This document shows, one piece after another, positions 1 to 4,668 of a stretch of 7,314 bases of DNA. A model generated the notes under the pieces. It was given only the letters and a program-made list of their open reading frames with translations. It was not told where the DNA came from and ran no database searches. The DNA comes from an uncultured Desulfarculaceae bacterium. Its GTDB lineage: Bacteria > Desulfobacterota > Desulfarculia > Desulfarculales > Desulfarculaceae. A program made the position numbers and the translations under genes. The DNA is taken from NCBI GenBank assembly GCA_937908275.1, contig CALERA010000380.1:1-7314 (forward strand). Reading direction: 5' to 3'. Every line of letters begins with the position of its first letter. Position 1 is the stretch's first letter.

Positions 1-1
1 G

Positions 2-439
2 GTCTTCATCCGGGCCTTCGCGTCCCGGGGCAACTGCCGCCCCCTGAAGCCCTTCGGACTCTGGCTCTCCACCCTGGCGGTGCGGGCCTGCCACGACTAT
101 TGGCGGCGCAGCTACGGCAACCGCGAGGTGCCCCTGGCCGCCCTGTCCGAGCAGCAGCAGGCCATCCTGGAGAACCAGGCCGCCCGGGATGGCGAGCTGG
201 ACGGCCAGAGCCCCCAGGAGCGCTACGAGACCTGGGAGCTTCTGGACTGGGCCCTGGGGCACCTGCCCCCGGGCGACCGCCTGGCCCTGACCCTGGTTCA
301 CCTGGAGGGCTACTCGGTGGCCGAGGCGGCCCGACTGTTGGGCTGGTCGGCGGTGAACGTTAAAGTGCGGGCTTTTCGCGCCCGCAACAAACTGCGCAAG
401 GTTATCATGGCGGCTATGCAGGAGGGGAACGATGGTTGA
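2..439 (+). CDS. ECF-type RNA polymerase sigma factor (3' part, start outside window)
   Basis: The reading frame is open from base 2, so the gene begins upstream of the window; an internal GTG at 80 is not a credible start because sigma region 2 sequence precedes it. The visible N-terminal part (VFIRAF, FGLWLSTLAVRACHDYWRR) matches the end of sigma-70 region 2, where ECF factors contact the -10 element. A variable acidic, Gln-rich linker follows. The C-terminal part (LDWALGHLPPGDRLALTLVH, then GYSVAEAARLLGWSAVNVKV) is region 4 with its helix-turn-helix, which reads the -35 element; the trailing RARNKLRKVI is the usual basic end. The stop overlaps the start of the next gene (ATGGTTGA), indicating translational coupling. 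With the membrane protein and periplasmic sensor-like protein downstream, it probably directs an envelope or metal stress regulon (inference). The ECF subgroup cannot be assigned from this fragment. Confidence 0.9.
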   Translation, partial: VFIRAFASRGNCRPLKPFGLWLSTLAVRACHDYWRRSYGNREVPLAALSEQQQAILENQAARDGELDGQSPQERYETWELLDWALGHLPPGDRLALTLVHLEGYSVAEAARLLGWSAVNVKVRAFRARNKLRKVIMAAMQEGNDG

Positions 440-770
440 CACGATGGACCCGCAAGGTCTGGCCCGCTGGGAAGAGCGACTGCGGGACGCTCACCGCCAA
501 CGGCCGGAGCTGAACCTGGGCCGGGAATGGCAGGCCGGCCTGATGCGCGAGATCATGCTGCGCGCCAACCGGACCCGCTTGGAGGCCCAGGCCCGCGGCG
601 CCGCCTTCTCCCGCCTGTCGTTGCGCTTCGCCGGGGCCACCGCGGTGCTGGCCCTGGCCCTGGGGATCTACGCGCAGTTCTTCGGCCCCGACCTGGAGGC
701 CCAGACCGCCGGCCTGTTCCTGGAGCGACCCCTGGTGGCCTCGCCCCTGGTGCACTGGCTCGATTCCTGA
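432..770 (+). CDS. Short single-pass membrane protein, candidate anti-sigma factor
   Basis: This 112-aa protein starts at an ATG preceded by GGAGGGG (422-427 region) with about 5 bases spacing, inside the last codons of the sigma gene. Residues 1-60 are charged and helical and lack cysteine, so this is not a zinc-binding (ZAS) anti-sigma domain. Residues about 64-84 (FAGATAVLALALGIYAQFF) form one membrane segment, followed by a roughly 28-residue tail expected on the periplasmic side. A cytoplasmic helical part, one membrane pass and a short outer tail directly coupled to an ECF gene is the layout of small anti-sigma factors such as CnrY. I see no family motif, so the anti-sigma role rests on gene order and topology. 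It could equally be an uncharacterised sensor subunit. Confidence 0.7.
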   Translation: MVDTMDPQGLARWEERLRDAHRQRPELNLGREWQAGLMREIMLRANRTRLEAQARGAAFSRLSLRFAGATAVLALALGIYAQFFGPDLEAQTAGLFLERPLVASPLVHWLDS

Positions 771-788
771 GCCCAGAGGAGGGTGCCG

Positions 789-1376
789 ATGCCCAAGTGG
801 CGCATGTGGGTCGCTGTGCTGGCGGTTTTCGCCTGCGGCCTGGTCCTTGGCGCGGTGGCGGGCAGTCTCTATGAGCGCCACGCCGCGCTGTCGCATATCG
901 CGCGCATCCGGGCCGACCGGGGGGCCTCCCTCGCCCAGATGACCCTGGATCGCCTGCAGCGCGACCTGAATCTGGAGCCGGAGCAGAGCGCGGCGGCCAA
1001 GACCCTGCTGGAAAAGAGCTTCGCGCGCATCCACCAACTGCACGAGGACCTGCGCCCCCAGATGGACAAGGTCCTGGAGGAGGCCGCCGGCCAGCTCAAG
1101 CAGGGCCTGAAGCCCGAGCAGGCCAAGCGCCTGGAGGAAATGGGCGGCTGGCGGGCCCTGCTTCCGCCCCTGCCCAAGCCCGGCGGCCCCCCGCATCCGC
1201 CGCGCGGCGGCCCCGGTGGACCCGGCGGCCCTCCGCCCCCGGGTTTCGGCCCCCCCCCGTTCGGCGACCCCGACGTGCCGCCGCCGTTCGGCGGACCTGA
1301 CGTGCCGCCGCCGTTCGGCGGACCCGACGTGCCGCCGCCATTCGGCGGACCCGATGGTCCGCCACCCCGGCCCTAG
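789..1376 (+). CDS. Periplasmic heavy-metal sensor / Spy-CpxP-like protein with proline-rich repeat tail
   Basis: I chose the ATG at 789 (195 aa) over the in-frame GTG at 783 because the AGAGGAGGG ribosome-binding site (775-783) is correctly spaced only for the ATG. Residues 7-26 form a membrane anchor or uncleaved signal; Cys16 lies in a VFAC context, but a hydrophobic stretch follows it, so a lipoprotein is unlikely. Residues about 45-118 are amphipathic helices with LNLEPEQ (60-66) and LKPEQ (107-111), resembling the LTxxQ motifs of Spy/CpxP/ZraP and CnrX (Metal_resist) proteins. Residues about 126-195 are Pro/Gly-rich and end in repeats of DVPPPFGGP. The gap after the membrane protein gene is 18 bp, so sigma, candidate anti-sigma and sensor form one operon; by analogy with CnrYXH it may perceive metal or envelope stress and signal to the anti-sigma factor. 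His31, His36, His82 and His85 are possible metal ligands, but this is unproven. Confidence 0.75.
   Translation: MPKWRMWVAVLAVFACGLVLGAVAGSLYERHAALSHIARIRADRGASLAQMTLDRLQRDLNLEPEQSAAAKTLLEKSFARIHQLHEDLRPQMDKVLEEAAGQLKQGLKPEQAKRLEEMGGWRALLPPLPKPGGPPHPPRGGPGGPGGPPPPGFGPPPFGDPDVPPPFGGPDVPPPFGGPDVPPPFGGPDGPPPRP
1272..1352 (+). repeat. 27-bp tandem repeat, three near-identical copies (protein unit DVPPPFGGP)
   Basis: The copies are 1272-1298, 1299-1325 and 1326-1352. They differ only at the last base of copy 1 (T for C) and at one base of copy 3 (CCA for CCG). A degenerate copy (FGPPPFGDP, 1245-1271) precedes and a partial copy (1353-1376, DGPPPRP) follows to the stop codon. The period is a multiple of three, so copy-number change keeps the frame and alters only tail length. 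Confidence 0.95.
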
Positions 1377-1427
1377 CCGGGAGACGAAAAACTTTTCGCC
1401 CCCGGATGTAACCTCGCGCCGGCTTTT

Positions 1428-1503
1428 CCCGATCACTATGACAAGGGCCGGCGGCCCGGATGGACCCGGCCGCCGGCCCTCACCCTCACCAGGAGTGATC
1501 GGG
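1428..1503 (+). promoter_or_regulatory. Nested inverted repeats in the leader of the transposase-like gene
   Basis: An outer perfect 10-bp repeat pairs CCCGATCACT (1428-1437) with AGTGATCGGG (1494-1503). Inside it a perfect 12-bp repeat pairs GGGCCGGCGGCC (1445-1456) with GGCCGCCGGCCC (1468-1479), leaving an 11-base loop. The outer right arm begins within the AGGAG ribosome-binding site (1491-1495) and ends immediately before the ATG at 1504. If transcribed, the RNA would fold with the start region partly sequestered, which could lower translation. The inner hairpin has no T-run after it on either strand, so it is not a standard intrinsic terminator. It could instead be a DNA site bound by the protein encoded next to it. 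Confidence 0.6.
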
Positions 1504-2253
1504 ATGAACCTGCAAATCGCCCCCGCCGAGACTCGACCCGTTAAACCGTCCCAGCCCCTCAGCCCGGTGCTGGGACCCATCTGCCCCTCCTGCGGAGAAC
1601 GCCAGGCCTATCAACTGGGCGACGGACGCCTGAAGTGCAAGGCCTGCCGGCTCAAGTACACCCCCCAGCGCAAGCCCGGCCGCCTGGACGACTTCACGGT
1701 GCGCCGCCTGGTGCGCCATTTCTGGTCCATGGCCCCCATCGAGGCCACCGCCCAGGAGTTGGGGGTGGACCGCAAGACCGTGCAGCGCTATTTCAGCCTG
1801 ATCCGCCAGGCCATCGCCAGGGCCGGCGACGAGCGCATGAACCGCCAGCGCCAGGGCAGCGACCTGCAAGGCTTTTTCGTGGGGCGCTTCAACCACCGCA
1901 CCGCCACCGCCCTCTCCGGCGGCAACGTGCCGGTCTTCGGCCTGGTGCGCCTGCCCGACAGCCTGGGCCTGGTCTTCCCCAGCGGGGCCGAGGACTGGTC
2001 CGGCCTGGAGCTGGGCTGCCTGCGCTTCGTGGGCATGAGCGAGGACACCCCCAGCGCCGCCCAGGGCCAGGGTCACGCCGAGTCCTTCTGGAGCTTCGCC
2101 CGCGCCCGCCTGAAGCACTACCGCGGCGGTTTCAAGCGCCACCTGGGGCACTACCTGCGGGAGATGGAGTTCCGCTACAACCACCAGAGCGATCCCCAGG
2201 CCCTGGACCGGCTCTACCGCCTGCTCAACCCCGGTCCGCAATGGCGGTCCTAA
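1504..2253 (+). CDS. IS1595/ISXO2-like transposase relative with degenerate catalytic core
   Basis: The 249-aa protein starts at the ATG at 1504, which has AGGAG 8 bases upstream; an in-frame ATG at 1438 lacks a ribosome-binding site. Residues 27-48 form a zinc ribbon (CPSC at 27-30, CKAC at 45-48), and residues about 77-98 (PIEATAQELGVDRKTVQRYF) form a helix-turn-helix, both as in IS1595-family transposases. The C-terminal signature is clear: HAESFWSF (191-198), then RHLGHYLREMEFRYNH (212-227), including the expected Glu (E193). Where active relatives have a DE-T-Y-x-G motif, this protein reads LQGFFVG (121-127), so the first catalytic Asp appears lost. Only about 41 residues separate VPVFGLVR (142-149) from HAESFWSF, much less than usual, and no clear second Asp remains (D164 is a weak candidate). 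The frame is intact and base composition matches the neighbours. It is probably inactive for transposition; a domesticated DNA-binding role is possible. Confidence 0.75.
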   Translation: MNLQIAPAETRPVKPSQPLSPVLGPICPSCGERQAYQLGDGRLKCKACRLKYTPQRKPGRLDDFTVRRLVRHFWSMAPIEATAQELGVDRKTVQRYFSLIRQAIARAGDERMNRQRQGSDLQGFFVGRFNHRTATALSGGNVPVFGLVRLPDSLGLVFPSGAEDWSGLELGCLRFVGMSEDTPSAAQGQGHAESFWSFARARLKHYRGGFKRHLGHYLREMEFRYNHQSDPQALDRLYRLLNPGPQWRS

Positions 2254-2337
2254 ATTCGTTATAATCTGCGTAATTCTTTGCCATCTTAACCTTTTGCCAG
2301 CGCCATTTTCCGCCCAGACATAATCGTGATGGCAATT

Positions 2338-2365
2338 AATGCCGGGGAAACCTCCCCGGCATTTT
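2338..2365 (+). terminator. Intrinsic terminator after the transposase-like gene
   Basis: AATGCCGGGG (2338-2347) and CCCCGGCATT (2354-2363) form a perfect 10-bp stem with a 6-base loop, and the right arm runs into a short T-tract (ATTTTC, 2361-2366). It lies 85 bp after the stop codon of the transposase-like gene. The opposite strand has no matching T-run. The bases between (2254-2337) are unusually AT-rich for this window and contain no gene; a TATAAT at 2260-2265 has no acceptable -35. Confidence 0.8.
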
Positions 2366-2442
2366 CATTGCCGCCACCACCGGGTCGGCTAACCCACCGC
2401 CACCATTACCTATCCTCCGCCCGAAACCGCCTCCGTCTATAT

Positions 2443-2458
2443 TGGCAGTAGTTTTGCA
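2443..2458 (+). promoter_or_regulatory. Sigma-54 (-24/-12) promoter of the EF-hand gene
   Basis: The sequence TGGCAGTAGTTTTGCA matches the RpoN consensus TGGCAC-G-N4-TTGCA at all key positions. The invariant GG (2444-2445) and GC (2456-2457) are exactly 10 bases apart, which is required for sigma-54. The predicted transcription start is near 2469. Expression would then need an AAA+ enhancer-binding activator; none is encoded in the window and I could not identify an upstream activator site. The stretch 2366-2442 otherwise holds nothing I recognise. Confidence 0.75.
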
Positions 2459-2468
2459 CACTTATATG

Positions 2469-2692
2469 GCGCGCGCAAGGAAGCGCCGCCGGCCGCACCG
2501 CCAATCCGGCGTCGCTTCCGCCGGGGTGGTGGCAACCACCCGGCAAGCCGGACCGGCGAAGAATCATGGCGGTTGGCAATGGCTCCCAACGACGATTCCT
2601 CCCGGTCCGGGACGAGCCCAGATCAGCCTTGGCCGGGGTGGAGCCGCCACGCTTGGGAAGACGAAACCCGCAAAACTCATGGAGGAAGGACG
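2469..2692 (+). promoter_or_regulatory. Long structured 5' leader of the EF-hand mRNA
   Basis: Counted from the predicted sigma-54 start, about 224 bases precede the ATG, and many of them can pair. Hairpin A: GGAAGCGCCGCCGG (2479-2492) with CCGGCGTCGCTTCC (2506-2519), 13 pairs with one mismatch. Hairpin B: GGGTGGT (2524-2530) with ACCACCC (2535-2541), loop GGCA. The arm CTTCcGCCGG (2515-2524) can alternatively pair with CCGGCGAAG (2553-2561), enclosing hairpin B and competing with hairpin A. Hairpin C: GAATC/GATTC (2561-2565, 2594-2598) around GTTGG/CCAAC (2572-2576, 2586-2590). Hairpin D: TCCCG (2600-2604) with CGGGA (2608-2612). The ribosome-binding site GGAGGAAGG (2681-2689) lies in an open A-rich stretch. 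No known riboswitch consensus was recognised. An open frame across 2442-2696 looks non-coding. Confidence 0.5.
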
Positions 2693-3730
2693 ATGAGCAT
2701 CAGTTCGGTTGGTAGCTATGGAAGCTACCAAACCCAACAGTCGTACAGCGTCCGTGGCGGCGGAGGGGGCGATTTCGCCACCCGCTTCGCCGAAATGGAC
2801 GCCGACGGCGACGGCAGTCTGGACATCAGCGAAAGCGGATTGTCCGAGGATGTCTTCACCAAGACCGACAGCGACGGCGACGGTCTGCTGACCTACTCCG
2901 ACTTCGCCAGCCGGATGCAGTCCATGGCCGGCCAGGGCATGGGCCCCGGCGGCCCGGGCGGCGCTCCGCCCTCGGCCGAGGAGATGATCAGCAGTCTGGA
3001 CGCCGACGGTGACGGCGAGCTGAGCGCCGAGGAGTTCGCCATCGACTCCGAGATGTTCAGCGCCATCGACACCGATGGCTCCGGCAGCCTGAGCCAGGCC
3101 GAGCTGGAGGCCCACCAGGCCACCATGGAGGAGCAAATGGCCTCCATGGGCGCCGAGGGCGGCATGGCCCCGCCCCCGCCGCCCTCGGCCGACGACCTGA
3201 TGGCCAGCCTGGACAGCGACGGCGACGGCTCCCTGAGCGCCGAGGAATCCGGGGCGAGCTCTTCCACCTTTGATTCCATCGACACCAACGGCGACGGGGT
3301 CATCAGCCAGGCCGAGCTGGAGGCCTACCTGACCTCCCAGATGGGCAGCCAGGAGGCCTCCGACGAAGCCGGGAGCATGGCCGGGATGTCCGGCATGGCT
3401 CCCCCCCCGCCGCCCTCCAGCGAGGAGCTGATCGCTGGCTTGGACAGCGACGGTGACGGCGAACTGAGCTCCGACGAGTTCCAGATCGACGAGACCACCT
3501 TCGCCGAGATCGACAGCGACGGCAACGGCACCCTGAGCCAGGCCGAGCTGGAGGCCCACCGCAGCGCCATGGAGGCCCAGCGGCAGGCCGAGCAGCAGAC
3601 CGCCCAGAGCCTGACTGGCCAGAGCTACCAGTACAGCTATGGCTTGTCGGCCTACCAGGCCCAGTCCGGGGTCAGCCCCTGGATGCTTTCGAGCTACGGG
3701 GCCAGCAGCGGCATCAGCCTGACCGCCTGA
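2693..3730 (+). CDS. Calcium-binding protein with eight EF-hands
   Basis: The 345-aa protein starts at the ATG at 2693, just after GGAGGAAGG (2681-2689); upstream in-frame codons belong to the leader. It has eight canonical 12-residue EF-hand loops beginning at D36, D59, D103, D126, D174, D197, D251 and D274. Seven end in the bidentate Glu; the second ends in D70, which usually favours Mg or weaker Ca binding. The loops pair into four EF-lobes joined by Gly/Met/Pro linkers, two containing PPPPP. There is no cysteine, no membrane segment and no classical signal peptide. The N-terminus (residues 1-20, Ser/Tyr/Gln-rich) and the C-terminus (residues 307-345, Ser/Tyr/Gln-rich) resemble each other in composition and could be secretion or assembly segments, for example via a flagellar-type or other signal-less route (inference). 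It probably buffers or senses calcium. It stands alone, transcribed from a likely sigma-54 promoter. Confidence 0.9.
   Translation: MSISSVGSYGSYQTQQSYSVRGGGGGDFATRFAEMDADGDGSLDISESGLSEDVFTKTDSDGDGLLTYSDFASRMQSMAGQGMGPGGPGGAPPSAEEMISSLDADGDGELSAEEFAIDSEMFSAIDTDGSGSLSQAELEAHQATMEEQMASMGAEGGMAPPPPPSADDLMASLDSDGDGSLSAEESGASSSTFDSIDTNGDGVISQAELEAYLTSQMGSQEASDEAGSMAGMSGMAPPPPPSSEELIAGLDSDGDGELSSDEFQIDETTFAEIDSDGNGTLSQAELEAHRSAMEAQRQAEQQTAQSLTGQSYQYSYGLSAYQAQSGVSPWMLSSYGASSGISLTA
2966..3559 (+). repeat. Three-fold internal repeat encoding EF-hand pair modules
   Basis: Three modules of about 50 residues (approximately 2966-3115, 3173-3328 and 3401-3559) share the plan PPPS-(A/S)-(E/D)-(E/D)-L/M, DxDGDGxLS loop, F/S-x-x-I-D spacer, DxDGxGxLSQAELEA loop. 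The end of each contains an identical 21-base stretch starting AGCCAGGCCGAG at 3092, 3305 and 3536, which points to fairly recent duplication or gene conversion. The first EF pair (residues 36-70) is clearly more diverged. Confidence 0.8.
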
Positions 3731-3745
3731 GCCTGAAACCCCCAA

Positions 3746-3795
3746 CCGGGGAGAGGGCGGAATAGCCCTGGATTCCGTCCCCTCCCCTCTCCCGG
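3746..3795 (+). terminator. Long GC-rich hairpin after the EF-hand gene (possible terminator)
   Basis: CCGGGGAGAGGG (3746-3757) pairs with CCCTCTCCCGG (3785-3795) with one bulged G, and the adjoining CGGAAT (3758-3763) pairs with ATTCCG (3772-3777) around an 8-base loop, leaving a one-sided internal loop at 3778-3784. It lies 15 bp after the stop codon. No T-run follows, so termination would be atypical or Rho-assisted. Two further small palindromes follow before the sirtuin gene: G7-T-C6 (3808-3821) and CGATCC/GGATCG (3826-3831, 3836-3841). Confidence 0.5.
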
Positions 3796-3872
3796 GCCGT
3801 GTATGTTGGGGGGGTCCCCCCGCGTCGATCCCGCCGGATCGCGCGGCCCCCCACGGCACGGGAGATGACGGC

Positions 3873-4652
3873 ATGAGTCAAACAGCGGACCTGACCCGGT
3901 TGGCCGGGTTGTGGCGCGGGGCGCGCTCGCCCCTGGTCTTCACCGGCGCGGGCGTCTCCACCCAGAGCGGCATCCCGGACTATCGCTCGCCCGGCGGGCA
4001 GTGGACCCGGATCGACCCGCCGACCTTTGGCGAGTTCCGGGCCGGCGAGACCGGCCGGCGACGTTACTGGCGTTATTACCAGGAGTTCTTCCCGGTCATC
4101 GGCCGGGCGCGGCCCAATCCCGGCCATCTGGCCCTGGCCCGGCTGGCCGCCGCCGGACGCCTGGCCGGGGTGGTGACCCAGAACATCGACGGCCTGCACC
4201 AGGCCGCCGGCCTGGCCGCGGACCAGGTCTGGGAGCTGCACGGCAACGCCGCGGTCAGCGCCTGCCTGGACTGCGGCCGCCACCAGGCCCCCACCGCCGA
4301 GCTTTTGGAACGATTCGAGCGCGAGGGCCAGGCCCCGCTCTGCCCCCTCTGCGGCGGGGCCTTGAAGCCGCGCACCATCTCCTTTGGCCAGAACCTGGAC
4401 GAAGCTGTTCTGGAGGGCGCGGCCCAGGCCTGCGCCACCGCCGACCTGCTCTTGGTGGTGGGCTCGTCCCTGGTGGTGACCCCGGCCGCCAGCCTGCCCG
4501 GCCTCTGCCTGGAGGCCGGCGGCCGACTGGCCATCGTCAACCTCAGCCCCACCCACCTGGACGAGCAGGCGACGGTGCTGATCCGGGCCGGGGCGGCCGA
4601 AACCCTGGCGGCCCTGGCCGACCTGGTGCTGGGGCCGGAGGACCAGGCTTAG
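3873..4652 (+). CDS. Sir2-family NAD-dependent protein deacylase (sirtuin)
   Basis: Sirtuins remove acyl groups from lysines while consuming NAD+, giving nicotinamide and O-acyl-ADP-ribose. The 259-aa protein shows the full motif set: GAGVSTQSGIPDYR (25-38) for NAD binding, TQNID (102-106), catalytic H123 in ELHGN, a zinc site of four cysteines (C131, C134, C157, C160), GSSLVVTPA (197-205) and NLSPTHLD (223-230). Length is normal for a bacterial single-domain sirtuin. The usual FGE/FGD after the zinc module reads FGQN (171-174). No YxxR deacylase-specificity motif of the CobB/SIRT5 type is visible in residues 55-75, so desuccinylase activity is not indicated; CLDCG, LLERF and GG-LKP recall SIRT4-like enzymes (tentative). 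The ATG at 3873 is preceded by GGGAGA (3860-3865). The gene has its own 142-bp upstream gap and converges on the flavoprotein gene. Confidence 0.95.
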   Translation: MSQTADLTRLAGLWRGARSPLVFTGAGVSTQSGIPDYRSPGGQWTRIDPPTFGEFRAGETGRRRYWRYYQEFFPVIGRARPNPGHLALARLAAAGRLAGVVTQNIDGLHQAAGLAADQVWELHGNAAVSACLDCGRHQAPTAELLERFEREGQAPLCPLCGGALKPRTISFGQNLDEAVLEGAAQACATADLLLVVGSSLVVTPAASLPGLCLEAGGRLAIVNLSPTHLDEQATVLIRAGAAETLAALADLVLGPEDQA

Positions 4653-4668
4653 GCAACCATATGGCGGT

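Noticed and set aside
1272..1352. CRISPR-like array
   Set aside because: The 27-bp units are directly adjacent without spacers and encode a regular peptide repeat.
1445..1479. Intrinsic terminator of the sensor operon
   Set aside because: The stem is strong, but neither strand has a T-run following it.
414..1580. 388-codon open frame on the - strand
   Set aside because: It is a shadow across three + strand genes, with Arg/Ala/Gly composition and no motif.
1486..2241. 251-codon open frame on the - strand
   Set aside because: It is antisense to the transposase-like gene, whose zinc ribbon and signature motifs are clear.
2260..2265. TATAAT promoter after the transposase-like gene
   Set aside because: There is no acceptable -35 at 16-18 bases and no gene downstream before the terminator at 2338.
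2294..2324. TTGCCA ... CATAAT promoter for a small RNA
   Set aside because: The spacing is 19 bases and the terminator follows almost at once, leaving a transcript of only a few dozen bases.
1377..2337. Complete IS element with terminal inverted repeats
   Set aside because: The nested repeats lie on one side of the gene only; no matching repeat or target duplication was found after 2253.
2515..2561. Cyclic-di-GMP or cobalamin riboswitch
   Set aside because: The three-helix shape is suggestive, but the conserved sequence boxes of these classes are absent.
2442..2696. 84-codon open frame over the EF-hand leader
   Set aside because: It begins inside the sigma-54 promoter, has no ribosome-binding site and a basic low-complexity product; the region folds as a leader.
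2564..3874. 436-codon open frame on the - strand
   Set aside because: It is a mirror of the EF-hand repeats; the product is low complexity and the opposite strand carries unmistakable EF-hand loops.
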